Below, in pieces: positions 16,301 to 22,955 of a stretch of DNA of 33,389 bases. The translations under genes and the position numbers were made by a program. This DNA is from JAAYJR01 sp964611525 (GTDB taxonomy: Bacteria; Bacteroidota; Bacteroidia; Bacteroidales; Prolixibacteraceae), in NCBI GenBank assembly GCA_964611525.1, contig CAZTAL010000082.1, positions 1 to 33,389 on the forward strand, in the 5' to 3' direction. Under the pieces are notes generated by a model that did not search any database, was not told where the DNA came from, and saw only the letters and a program-made list of their open reading frames with translations. Position 1 is the first letter of the stretch; each line of letters opens with the position of its first letter.

Positions 16301-16956
16301 GGCGGGAAATGGCTAAACAAATTGCCCATGAAATTAAGAATCCGCTAACACCGATGAAATTGAACATTCAGCATTTACAACGGGCAAAAGGTAAGAATGA
16401 AGAATATAATGAATATCTTGAAAGGGTTTCATCCACGCTGATTGAGCAAATAGATAATCTTTCCAATATAGCTACGGAATTTTCCAATTTTGCTAAGATG
16501 CCTATGGCAAAAACCCAAATATTTAAACTGGTTGACCAACTCAGGAAGGTTATTGACCTGTTTGACACTCATCAGGGAAATATTGAATTTCATACGGGTG
16601 GATTGGAATATCTTGAGGTTAATGTCGATAGGGAACAATTTTCACGTGCAGTAATAAATCTTATTAAAAACGGTATACAGGCAATTCCTGAGGACAGGGT
16701 GCCGAAGATTATTATTAATCTTAGCAGGCGGGAACATTATGCGGTAGTTTCAATATCAGACAACGGGGCGGGTATTCCCGGAAATCTTCGGGATAAATTA
16801 TTCAGTCCCAGTTTTACTACTAAATCCAGTGGCATGGGACTGGGGCTAGCAATTGTGAAAAATATTGTCGAGAATTTTTCAGGGCATATTTGGTATGAAA
16901 CCGAACAGGATAAAGGATCAACTTTTTATATGGAAATACCCATCTGGGAAGGTTAA
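13309..16956 (+). CDS. Large NtrY-like membrane sensor histidine kinase
   Basis: 1215 residues. It has an N-terminal membrane helix (~8-28), an extracytoplasmic region (~30-215), and a block of about eight membrane helices (~215-470). A second extracytoplasmic region (~475-700) follows, then two helices (~705-770) enclosing a cache-like sensor (~775-905), and a final helix before a HAMP linker (NQITRPLVIIQENL). The kinase core has the H-box QIAHEIKNPLTPMKL with phospho-acceptor His1007, N-box NLIKNGIQAI (Asn1117), DNGAGIP (from Asp1151) and GMGLGLAIVKNI (from Gly1175). The H-box wording HEIKNPLTPMKL is typical of NtrY-class kinases. There is no receiver domain, and no response-regulator gene lies on either side, so it is an orphan kinase. 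The signal is unknown. The multi-helix central block suggests membrane or envelope sensing (inference). Confidence 0.93.
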   Translation: MLLKLNKYSYLVIAVCIFIIAAIIENGLFKKHPETHLINDFREQINENEKELVGYLTSIASIAHNDDFIGNFHEHVNEDISWLKEKYFGILVYKSGDLHYWSDRSISFYEEQDSLLLKGEGLIQMPNGYYLVRGLVQDDYHIYGLHLIKYSYSYENKYLRNSFSKEYDLPDDFKVVESESEDTYPVYSINCNYLFSIQPVGSYLCTTKQLYLPGFIYFIGLLILLLCFRQWFIDLEAHHLLKLFFLGIALFIVYWLHLIFRIPKVFFHLDFFSPSVFALSYWLPSLGDFFLLSVFFLFWMFNFGKSIDIEKIERDTMLQGKKIIVSFLILSGSFYLLVHYYIRELIFNSTISFSLNRIIDVTAQTGLAIFAVGLLLLAVLFFTIKIVDKSHNDFKFYELAGIVLVISLLLGVLQYISVGKVYYEALSLYIAATILASLFSKNYLQKFTLSYLIIFVSAASLYSLVVFYHTTASKQREMQKLMATNLVAERDPAAEVFLVEIQNQINIDSVIPRLILEDEGLIDYIEQKYFSSYFRRYDVRFFVCSGTDSLFIEMEKRMAPCIDFFKDMIEVQGIKIEGTNFYFMDNMNGRISYTGWLHYGGVSVFIELNSDLLIEGIGFPELLIDKSMARTDNYKKFDYAKYYGGELTDKHGDYNYNFYVHSYPASDKEYEYYTWDGMEHFFYHSREDNYVIVSREMFNVVDYLISFPYLFVFYLLSVLILILIVNRSVRRHGVNFDLKFKIQAAIISIVFVSLLMVAMATVWYNVREYKEGHRKDLNEKMISIAEEIDMSLEDVDEITVGLVDWLNRELIKLSNIFKTDINIYGTDGRLITSSRNEIYNRGLISPMMNTRAYYQIFNNFQINYLLPEEIGKMSYLSAYRPIINNTGDYLGVINLPYFIKQDRYSQELSTIIVAFLNLYVLLFLVSIIVAIFISNQITRPLVIIQENLRKMQLGKKNEPIYYKRNDEIGSLVKEYNRKVDELAVSAELLARSERESAWREMAKQIAHEIKNPLTPMKLNIQHLQRAKGKNEEYNEYLERVSSTLIEQIDNLSNIATEFSNFAKMPMAKTQIFKLVDQLRKVIDLFDTHQGNIEFHTGGLEYLEVNVDREQFSRAVINLIKNGIQAIPEDRVPKIIINLSRREHYAVVSISDNGAGIPGNLRDKLFSPSFTTKSSGMGLGLAIVKNIVENFSGHIWYETEQDKGSTFYMEIPIWEG

Positions 16957-17050
16957 ATTTGTATAAGAGTCTGATCTGAAAAGTTCAGTGAAAAAGTCCT
17001 ACTGAATAAATCATTAAGACAAAACATAAGTGGTCAGCGGACTTTGGATG

Positions 17051-18283
17051 TTAACTGGCTTTCAGCCTTCTGATACTTGTCCTGTCAAGTTTGCTTCGGG
17101 CATACTCTTTTGTAATAGTCAGGGTATCTATTTTTTCAGTTGGGGACTCATACATGGCATCATTCATAATATTTTCGCATATAGAACGCAATCCGCGGGC
17201 CCCCAGTTTAAATTCAATAGCCTTTTCTACTATATATAATAAAGCATCTTCTTCAAACTCCAGTTTAATTTTATCTATGTGGAATAATTTTTTATATTGT
17301 TTTATGACAGAATTTTTAGGTTCAGTAAGAATTCTGCGGAGAGCATCTTTTTCTAAAGGGTCCAAATGCACAAGCACTGGTAATCGTCCGATTATTTCAG
17401 GTATTAATCCGTAAGCTTTAAGGTCTTGTGGTGCAATATACTGAAGCAGATTTTCCCTTTCAATACGGTCTACCTCTCTGGCAGCACTATAGCCTATTAC
17501 TTTAGTGTTCAGACGGTTGGCAATTTTCCGTTCAATGCCATCAAAAGCTCCTCCGCATATAAAAAGAATATTTTTTGTATCTATTGGTATAAGTTTTTGT
17601 TCAGGATGCTTACGCCCCCCCTGTGGCGGAACATTAACTATTGATCCTTCAAGTAATTTGAGTAGTCCCTGTTGAACTCCCTCTCCTGAAACATCACGGG
17701 TGATTGAAGGGTTATCGTTTTTACGGGCTATTTTATCAATTTCATCAACAAATACTATCCCACGTTCAGCAGATTCAACGTTATAGTCTGCTGCCTGTAA
17801 TAATCTTGTCAAGATACTTTCAATATCCTCACCCACATAACCCGCTTCTGTTAAAATAGTTGCGTCTACAATAGTAAATGGTACATGAAGCATTTTAGCA
17901 ATTGTCCTTGCAAGAAGTGTTTTACCCGTTCCTGTTTCACCTACAAGGATAATGTTTGATTTTTCTATTTCGGTTTCATCTTTATCCATTTGCTGTGTAA
18001 GTCTTTTGTAATGATTGTAAACAGCAACGGAAATTATTTTTTTTGCTTCATCCTGTCCGATAACATACTGATCGAGAAATTCTTTGATCTGCTTTGGCCT
18101 TAGAAGTTGAACTTCGGCAAGATCAAAATTGCTATTTTTTTTGAGTTCTTCCTGTACAATGGAATAAGCCTGCTCGGCACAACGGTCACATATATGTCCG
18201 TCAATGCCCGCTATAAGAAGGTTAACTTCACTTTTTTCACGGCCGCAAAAAGAACACTTATCTGTTTTGCCTTTAGTTGCCAT
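17051..18283 (-). CDS. clpX: ATP-dependent Clp protease ATP-binding subunit ClpX
   Basis: 410 residues, normal length. The N-terminal zinc-binding domain has Cys10, Cys13, Cys32 and Cys35 (CSFC...CDRC). Walker A is GETGTGKT (115-122) and Walker B is IVFVDEID (~176-183). The pore-loop neighbourhood (AGYVGEDIE) and the sensor/arginine region are conserved. The ClpP-docking loop is IGYSAARE rather than the E. coli IGF form. ClpX unfolds tagged substrates and feeds them to ClpP. Its ATG shares one base with the stop codon of clpP (TAATG), so the two are translationally coupled. Confidence 0.98.
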   Translation of the reverse strand: MATKGKTDKCSFCGREKSEVNLLIAGIDGHICDRCAEQAYSIVQEELKKNSNFDLAEVQLLRPKQIKEFLDQYVIGQDEAKKIISVAVYNHYKRLTQQMDKDETEIEKSNIILVGETGTGKTLLARTIAKMLHVPFTIVDATILTEAGYVGEDIESILTRLLQAADYNVESAERGIVFVDEIDKIARKNDNPSITRDVSGEGVQQGLLKLLEGSIVNVPPQGGRKHPEQKLIPIDTKNILFICGGAFDGIERKIANRLNTKVIGYSAAREVDRIERENLLQYIAPQDLKAYGLIPEIIGRLPVLVHLDPLEKDALRRILTEPKNSVIKQYKKLFHIDKIKLEFEEDALLYIVEKAIEFKLGARGLRSICENIMNDAMYESPTEKIDTLTITKEYARSKLDRTSIRRLKAS

Positions 18284-18963
18284 TATTTCTTTTTTTCTCG
18301 TTGCAAAATTTCATCAATCATACCATATTTTACTGCCTCGGAAGAAGTCATCCAGTAGTCACGATCGGCATCTTTTTCTACCTGTTTTACCGATTTACCA
18401 CTATGTAGGGCAATAATACTATATAATTCAGCTTTTATTTTGAGTATTTCCCTGGCAGTAATCTCAATATCAGAAGCAGGACCTGTTGCGCCACCCATAG
18501 GCTGGTGGATCATTATCCTTGAGTGTTTAAGTGCCGACCGTTTACCTTTGGTGCCGGCAGTAAGCAATACTGCTCCCATTGAAGCAGCCATCCCTGTACA
18601 TATAGTAGCTATATTTGCTGAAATATACTGCATAGTGTCATATATTCCCAGACCCGCATGAACGTGGCCTCCCGGTGTATTGAAATATATTTGTATATCT
18701 TTTGCAGGATCAGTAGATTCAAGGAACAATAACTGAGCCTGTATAATATTAGCTACCGTATCGTCAATAGGTACACCAAGGAAAATGATCCTGTCCATCA
18801 TCAGTCGCGAAAATACATCCATAGAAGCAACATTAAGCTGCCTTTCTTCAATGATGGTAGGGGAGATGTAACTTCCGAAGGCAGAGCTGTACCGGTGGAG
18901 TGTCAGACTGCTGATTCCTGCGTTACCTATTGCATATTTTTTAAATTCGTCCTGTTTTTTCAT
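18283..18963 (-). CDS. clpP: ATP-dependent Clp protease proteolytic subunit ClpP
   Basis: 226 residues from ATG 18963 (MKKQDEFKKYAIGNAG). The frame is open upstream to 19011, but the extension overlaps the promoter and is not ClpP-like. The catalytic serine is in GMAASMGAVLL (Ser128) and the histidine in RIMIHQPMGG (His153). The catalytic aspartate lies in the DADRDYWMTSSEA segment. It forms the barrel-shaped serine protease that works with ClpX, encoded directly downstream with a one-base overlap. The order tig-clpP-clpX on one strand is the common bacterial arrangement. Confidence 0.98.
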   Translation of the reverse strand: MKKQDEFKKYAIGNAGISSLTLHRYSSAFGSYISPTIIEERQLNVASMDVFSRLMMDRIIFLGVPIDDTVANIIQAQLLFLESTDPAKDIQIYFNTPGGHVHAGLGIYDTMQYISANIATICTGMAASMGAVLLTAGTKGKRSALKHSRIMIHQPMGGATGPASDIEITAREILKIKAELYSIIALHSGKSVKQVEKDADRDYWMTSSEAVKYGMIDEILQREKKK

Positions 18964-19008
18964 TATATTCTGCTTATTAAAACTTTGAAGAAGTTGATTT
19001 TTAAACCA

Positions 19009-19016
19009 CAAATGTA
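19009..19016 (-). promoter_or_regulatory. -7 promoter element for clpP-clpX
   Basis: The minus strand reads TACATTTG, a match to TAnnTTTG, 45 bases upstream of the clpP ATG. A TTG at the ideal distance is not obvious, so only the -7 element is claimed. It indicates that clpPX can be transcribed separately from tig. Confidence 0.45.
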
Positions 19017-19173
19017 TGTGAAAAATTTATTATAAGCATATTATTAAAAATAAAAATCCGGTCAATAAAGATTCCTATGTTCCATGCTTTTGACACAATT
19101 ATTATTCAGCGAATTAATAATCTTATAAACATTAAAAAACCTATATATCGAAATGACGCAAAAATACAAAAAA

Positions 19174-20526
19174 TTATTTTGTCATTTCCTGAAATTCTTC
19201 TTGTGTTACTTTTTTATTTTTAAGTGTAATATTGTCTTTAATATGTTCGATCACCTTATTTTCAAGAATTTTAGTATATATTTTTTCTTTTTCCTCCGGC
19301 TTTTCCATAACCATTTTTGTAAATGATTCAAGCTGTTCTTCAGACACATTTGGAATACCGTATTGGGTGTATTGTATATAGGCCAATTCTTTGGCGAATT
19401 GAAATGCTTCGTCATCTTCCACCTTGAGATTATTTTCTTTTGCAATTGAATTTTTGATCAACTGCCATTTCAGGTCTTTAAGAAATCCGGGGAAATCTTT
19501 TTCGATCTGATCATCACTAACATCTTCATTGGTTTCTTTCAGCCATCTTTTTAAAAATATTTCAGGGAGTTCCGGATTTATTTTTTCAATTAAAGCTTCC
19601 CGGGCATCATTCGTAAATTTTCGATCTGAAGACCCAACCAGGTTAGCGGCAATCTCATCTTTTATCTTGTTTCTTAAATCTTTTTCGGTTTTAACTTCAG
19701 TGTCATCACCAAATAATTTTTTATACAATTCTTCATTCAGCTCGGCTTCTTTAAATTCAAGAATTTCGGTAATGTTAAATTTGAAAATACTATCCAGCTG
19801 ATTCGTTTCTTCTTCAGTAATATTTAAAAGTCGCCCCACTTCTTTACGGTTATCAAAGGCTGTCACCGGGTTAAAAATAACCTCTCCTCCCTCATGTTTT
19901 CCAAGAAATTGTTTTTTTATTTCTTCATTTTTTATAATATCAACTGCAATTAAAACTCCCTCAGGTCGGATTCCTTCCTCTTTTATTTTTCCCTCATCAT
20001 CGAGCTCTGTAAAATTACCTCTGACCAAACTTTTTTCTTTGACTTCATCTGCTTTTACATTTTGTCCCATCCGCGAGGTGATCATTTTCACCTGGTTATC
20101 TATCATTTCATCGGAGACCTTAATTGTATAGTAGGTTATTTTTTCATTTTTGTTCAGAGGGACATCAATTTCCGGTGCCAGGGCAATGTCGAAAACGAAT
20201 TCAAAATTTTCATCTTTATCCCAGTCTATCTTTTTTTGCTGTTCCTTATTGCCAAGAGGTTCACCTAAAATATTCAGATTTTCTTCCATTATATATTTAG
20301 TCAGGTTTTGGGAAAGCATTTTATTAATTTCATCAACAAGAACAGCTTTGCCAAAACGTTTTTTGATAAGTCCCGAAGGTGCCCTTCCCGGACGGAATCC
20401 TGATATAGAAGATTTTTTACGGTATTCTTTGAGAGTTTCCTCAACAGTCTTTTCGTAGTCGGATTTTTCGATTAGAATTTTTATTATTGCGTTAACATTG
20501 TTGATATTTTCCCTGGTAATGTTCAT
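19174..20526 (-). CDS. tig: Trigger factor (ribosome-associated chaperone)
   Basis: 450 residues, the usual Bacteroidota size. The ribosome-docking signature appears as ISGFRPGRAPSGLIKKRFG (classically GFRxGxxP) in the first 60 residues. A central PPIase-like region follows (~155-250, including EGVLIAVDIIKNEEIKKQFL). The long helical substrate-binding C-terminal domain has the R-x-x-W-L-K-E-T pattern in its arm. The protein binds the ribosome exit tunnel and shields nascent chains. It lies upstream of clpP-clpX on the same strand, about 210 bases away. Confidence 0.95.
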   Translation of the reverse strand: MNITRENINNVNAIIKILIEKSDYEKTVEETLKEYRKKSSISGFRPGRAPSGLIKKRFGKAVLVDEINKMLSQNLTKYIMEENLNILGEPLGNKEQQKKIDWDKDENFEFVFDIALAPEIDVPLNKNEKITYYTIKVSDEMIDNQVKMITSRMGQNVKADEVKEKSLVRGNFTELDDEGKIKEEGIRPEGVLIAVDIIKNEEIKKQFLGKHEGGEVIFNPVTAFDNRKEVGRLLNITEEETNQLDSIFKFNITEILEFKEAELNEELYKKLFGDDTEVKTEKDLRNKIKDEIAANLVGSSDRKFTNDAREALIEKINPELPEIFLKRWLKETNEDVSDDQIEKDFPGFLKDLKWQLIKNSIAKENNLKVEDDEAFQFAKELAYIQYTQYGIPNVSEEQLESFTKMVMEKPEEKEKIYTKILENKVIEHIKDNITLKNKKVTQEEFQEMTK

Positions 20527-20644
20527 TCGTATAGAATTTTATAATTTTTATCTCATTAATTGGTTATTTCTAAGGGTATAGGATAGAGTTAGTCATTCTG
20601 ATTTTTATTATGTATCATGTAATATCTCCGGTTGGCTTAGTAAG

Positions 20645-20727
20645 TGCGGACGAAGGGACTCGAACCCCCACGCCGTTATGGCACTAGATCCTAAGTCTAG
20701 CGCGTCTACCAATTCCGCCACGTCCGC
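20645..20727 (-). tRNA. tRNA-Leu (anticodon TAG)
   Basis: The minus strand folds into a class II tRNA. The acceptor stem is GCGGACG/CGTCCGC, with discriminator A at 20645. The D arm has GGCGGAATTGGTAGACGC. The anticodon stem TAGAC/AAGTCTA-type pairing places TAG in the loop CTTAGGA. There is a long variable arm, and a T arm with GGTTCGAGTCC. The length of 83 bases and the extended variable arm fit tRNA-Leu. The CCA end is not encoded. Confidence 0.97.
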
Positions 20728-20740
20728 TAAAATCAGGGCG

Positions 20741-20748
20741 CAAATGTA
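20741..20748 (-). promoter_or_regulatory. -7 promoter element of tRNA-Leu
   Basis: TACATTTG on the minus strand ends 13 bases before the tRNA 5' end. It matches the Bacteroidota -7 consensus and is well placed for tRNA transcription. No clear -33 TTG is seen. Confidence 0.55.
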
Positions 20749-20772
20749 ATTAATTTTTTTAAAGGGGAAAAA

Positions 20773-21714
20773 TTATTTCCAATCCACAATTGTGCCTCTT
20801 TGCTCATCTTGAAGTTCTTCGGGGATATCTTCTTTTATCTCCCGCCAAAGCAGATTTATTAGTTTATGTTTGGCAAAGTGTCTTGAATATACCAAGCTAA
20901 CTTCCCGTAGTGGCTTAATATCACTAAATGACCTGATGTTACTGAGTCTTTTTTCAGACATACCCGCTTTAGCAAGTTCGGGTATTAATGTAATTCCTCC
21001 TTCACGGTCTACAATATTCATAAGTGTTTCAAGAGATCCGGCTTCAAAGTGGAAGGGTAAATTACTGTCAACAGACCCCAGGAAAGAACATAAATTTATG
21101 ACTTGCTCCCGAAAACAATGTCCATCGCTAAGCAGCCATAATTCAGGGATAGCAATTTCCTTAAGGGTAATTTGTTCTTTTTTATATAATATATTTTCCG
21201 CATTTAGGTAAATAAGCATTTCTTCATAGAAAATCGGTTTTTCTATTATTTTCTCTTCTTTGAGCGGAGTAACCAAAATACCTGCATCTATAAGGTCTTT
21301 ATGAAGAAGGTCTATAATTTTTTCAGTAGTATGTTCAATTACCTTAATGAATATATTAGGATACCTTTTTTTGTATTTGCCAATGAAAATTGGTAAAAGA
21401 TAGGGGGCCAGCGTTGGAATGATACCGATTCTCAGTGTCCCTGAAATTTCGTTTTTATGTTCCTTGACAATGTCGTACAGTTTATTATTTTCATTCAGGA
21501 CAAGTCTCGCCTGTTCAATTAACCGCTGCCCAATATCCGTTGGAATTAGCGGTTGCCTGCTACGATCAAAAATAATTATTTCCAGGTCCTCTTCAAGTTT
21601 TTTTATTTGCATGGAAAGTGTGGGCTGAGTGATATAGCATGCTTCTGCTGCCTTTCCAAAATGGCGGTATGTATCCACAGCCACAATATATTCCAGTTGA
21701 GTTAATGTTATCAT
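20773..21714 (-). CDS. oxyR: LysR-type hydrogen-peroxide sensor OxyR
   Basis: 313 residues. The N-terminal LysR helix-turn-helix is intact (LTQLEYIVAVDTYRHFGKAA, TQPTLSMQIKKLEEDL). The ligand-binding domain contains L-L-S-D-G-H-C-F-R-E-Q-V-I-N-L-C, which superimposes on the redox segment of E. coli OxyR. The two cysteines are Cys200 and Cys209, eight residues apart, exactly as for E. coli Cys199 and Cys208. In the known family, peroxide oxidises this pair to a disulfide and the protein activates antioxidant genes. No catalase, peroxidase or dps gene lies in the window, so its targets are elsewhere. Confidence 0.93.
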   Translation of the reverse strand: MITLTQLEYIVAVDTYRHFGKAAEACYITQPTLSMQIKKLEEDLEIIIFDRSRQPLIPTDIGQRLIEQARLVLNENNKLYDIVKEHKNEISGTLRIGIIPTLAPYLLPIFIGKYKKRYPNIFIKVIEHTTEKIIDLLHKDLIDAGILVTPLKEEKIIEKPIFYEEMLIYLNAENILYKKEQITLKEIAIPELWLLSDGHCFREQVINLCSFLGSVDSNLPFHFEAGSLETLMNIVDREGGITLIPELAKAGMSEKRLSNIRSFSDIKPLREVSLVYSRHFAKHKLINLLWREIKEDIPEELQDEQRGTIVDWK

Positions 21715-22160
21715 GATTTTGCAACTTCAGGGACTAAAAATATAAAATATCTGTTTGATTAAAAAACTATTTTGTTTCTTACACTGTGTATTTGTTATTT
21801 TATATTTTTCCTAAAAATGAATATATGCATTTTGTAATCACATTTTATTAAATTTGTCGGAAACACAGGATAACGGTTCAGGTATAGAGGAAATTTTGCA
21901 AAATAAAATAGTTAAGTAACAGGTATAAAAGCCATGATAAAATTATTTTCAGCAATTTTCCCTTCATCAGTGTATTTTTGTTTATTTTTTTAAGCTACAG
22001 AAAAAAAGTAAATGGAATTTTAAGGGGTGATATGAATTAAACAGTATCCGTTTATTATTTTAGATGACGAGTTCTTTTTTTTCTTGTACCTTTTTAAAAA
22101 ATAAATAAAAAAAGCCCTTTGAATAAATAATTGATAATTAATTTTTTAATCAAAATATAA
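21715..22160. other. Intergenic region between oxyR and a lipoprotein gene
   Basis: About 445 A+T-rich bases with no credible coding frame. It separates the divergent oxyR and lipoprotein genes and must carry both promoters. A TAAATTTG at 21849-21856 on the plus strand fits the -7 pattern, but it lies 300 bases from the next start and its nearest TTTG is only 14 bases upstream. I therefore do not assign it to a gene. Confidence 0.5.
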
Positions 22161-22955
22161 ATGAAATTTGTTTTTAAAATATCAATAGTTTTACTGGTAA
22201 TTTTATTCGCTGCATGTGGACCTTCCGATGAAGATAAGGCAAGGGGGAGAATGAACCTTGTCCGTTCACTGTTAGAAAATAATGATACAATTGCTGCATT
22301 GAAGCATCTTGACAGCATACCTGATTTATATCCTAAGGCGGTTTATTCCGTCAATGCTGCTAATAATTTGAAAAGTGAGATTCAGTTCGATTTGCTTCAC
22401 CGGAAAGAAGCACAGCTTGATTCTCTTGAAGTCCTGATTTCTGAATTGGAAAGGCCTTTTAAGAAAGAAAAAACGCAGTTCGACAGGTATACACAATATA
22501 TTCATAAAAGGCAGGATTTTGAGCGGTCATGGGACAGATCATATATAAAAATTCATCTGGATGAAAGGGGAGAAATTTATCTCAGCAGCAATTATCATGG
22601 AGAGGAATGGTTAAATCATACAGGTATACGGGTATATGACCGCGGTGATGATGCAAAGACTGAAAAGATACCATTAGATGATGTAAATAACCATCGAAGT
22701 GATTTTATGGATTCAAAATGGGAAAAAGTTACTTACAGGAATGGCAAAGACAACGGCGTAATTGAATTTATTGCCAATAATACAGATCGCAGGCTGAAAG
22801 CCGTTTTTCTTGGTGACAGGTATTATTATATAATACTGGAAACATATGATAAGCAAGCCGTGAAAGATGCTCTGGATTTATCAAAAGCTATAAAGAAGAA
22901 AAGTATACTTGTTGATGAAATAGGTAGACTTAAGACTCAACTTCAGGTTAAATAA
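22161..22955 (+). CDS. Lipoprotein of unknown function
   Basis: 264 residues. The signal peptide (MKFVFKISIVLLVILFAAC) ends in a lipobox with the lipidated Cys at residue 19. The mature protein begins with an acidic helix and has a predicted coiled-coil around residues 75-100 (HRKEAQLDSLEVLISELE). A beta-rich middle follows (YIKIHLDERGEIYLSSNYHG, IEFIANN, LKAVFLGDRYYYIILETYD), and a C-terminal helix (~225-264). I do not recognise a characterised family, and the sequence shows no catalytic motif. A periplasmic or outer-membrane-attached role is likely. The last eight bases overlap the end of the convergent ppk1 gene. Confidence 0.82.
   Translation: MKFVFKISIVLLVILFAACGPSDEDKARGRMNLVRSLLENNDTIAALKHLDSIPDLYPKAVYSVNAANNLKSEIQFDLLHRKEAQLDSLEVLISELERPFKKEKTQFDRYTQYIHKRQDFERSWDRSYIKIHLDERGEIYLSSNYHGEEWLNHTGIRVYDRGDDAKTEKIPLDDVNNHRSDFMDSKWEKVTYRNGKDNGVIEFIANNTDRRLKAVFLGDRYYYIILETYDKQAVKDALDLSKAIKKKSILVDEIGRLKTQLQVK

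Noticed and set aside
12809..16956. Histidine kinase and rlmH as parts of one functional system
   Set aside because: They are close (26 bases) but have unrelated roles. Shared transcription is possible, but no functional link can be supported.
16957..17050. CTGAA-AAG-TTCAG hairpin between the histidine kinase and clpX as a terminator
   Set aside because: The stem is only five pairs and lacks a T-run, so it is too weak to call.
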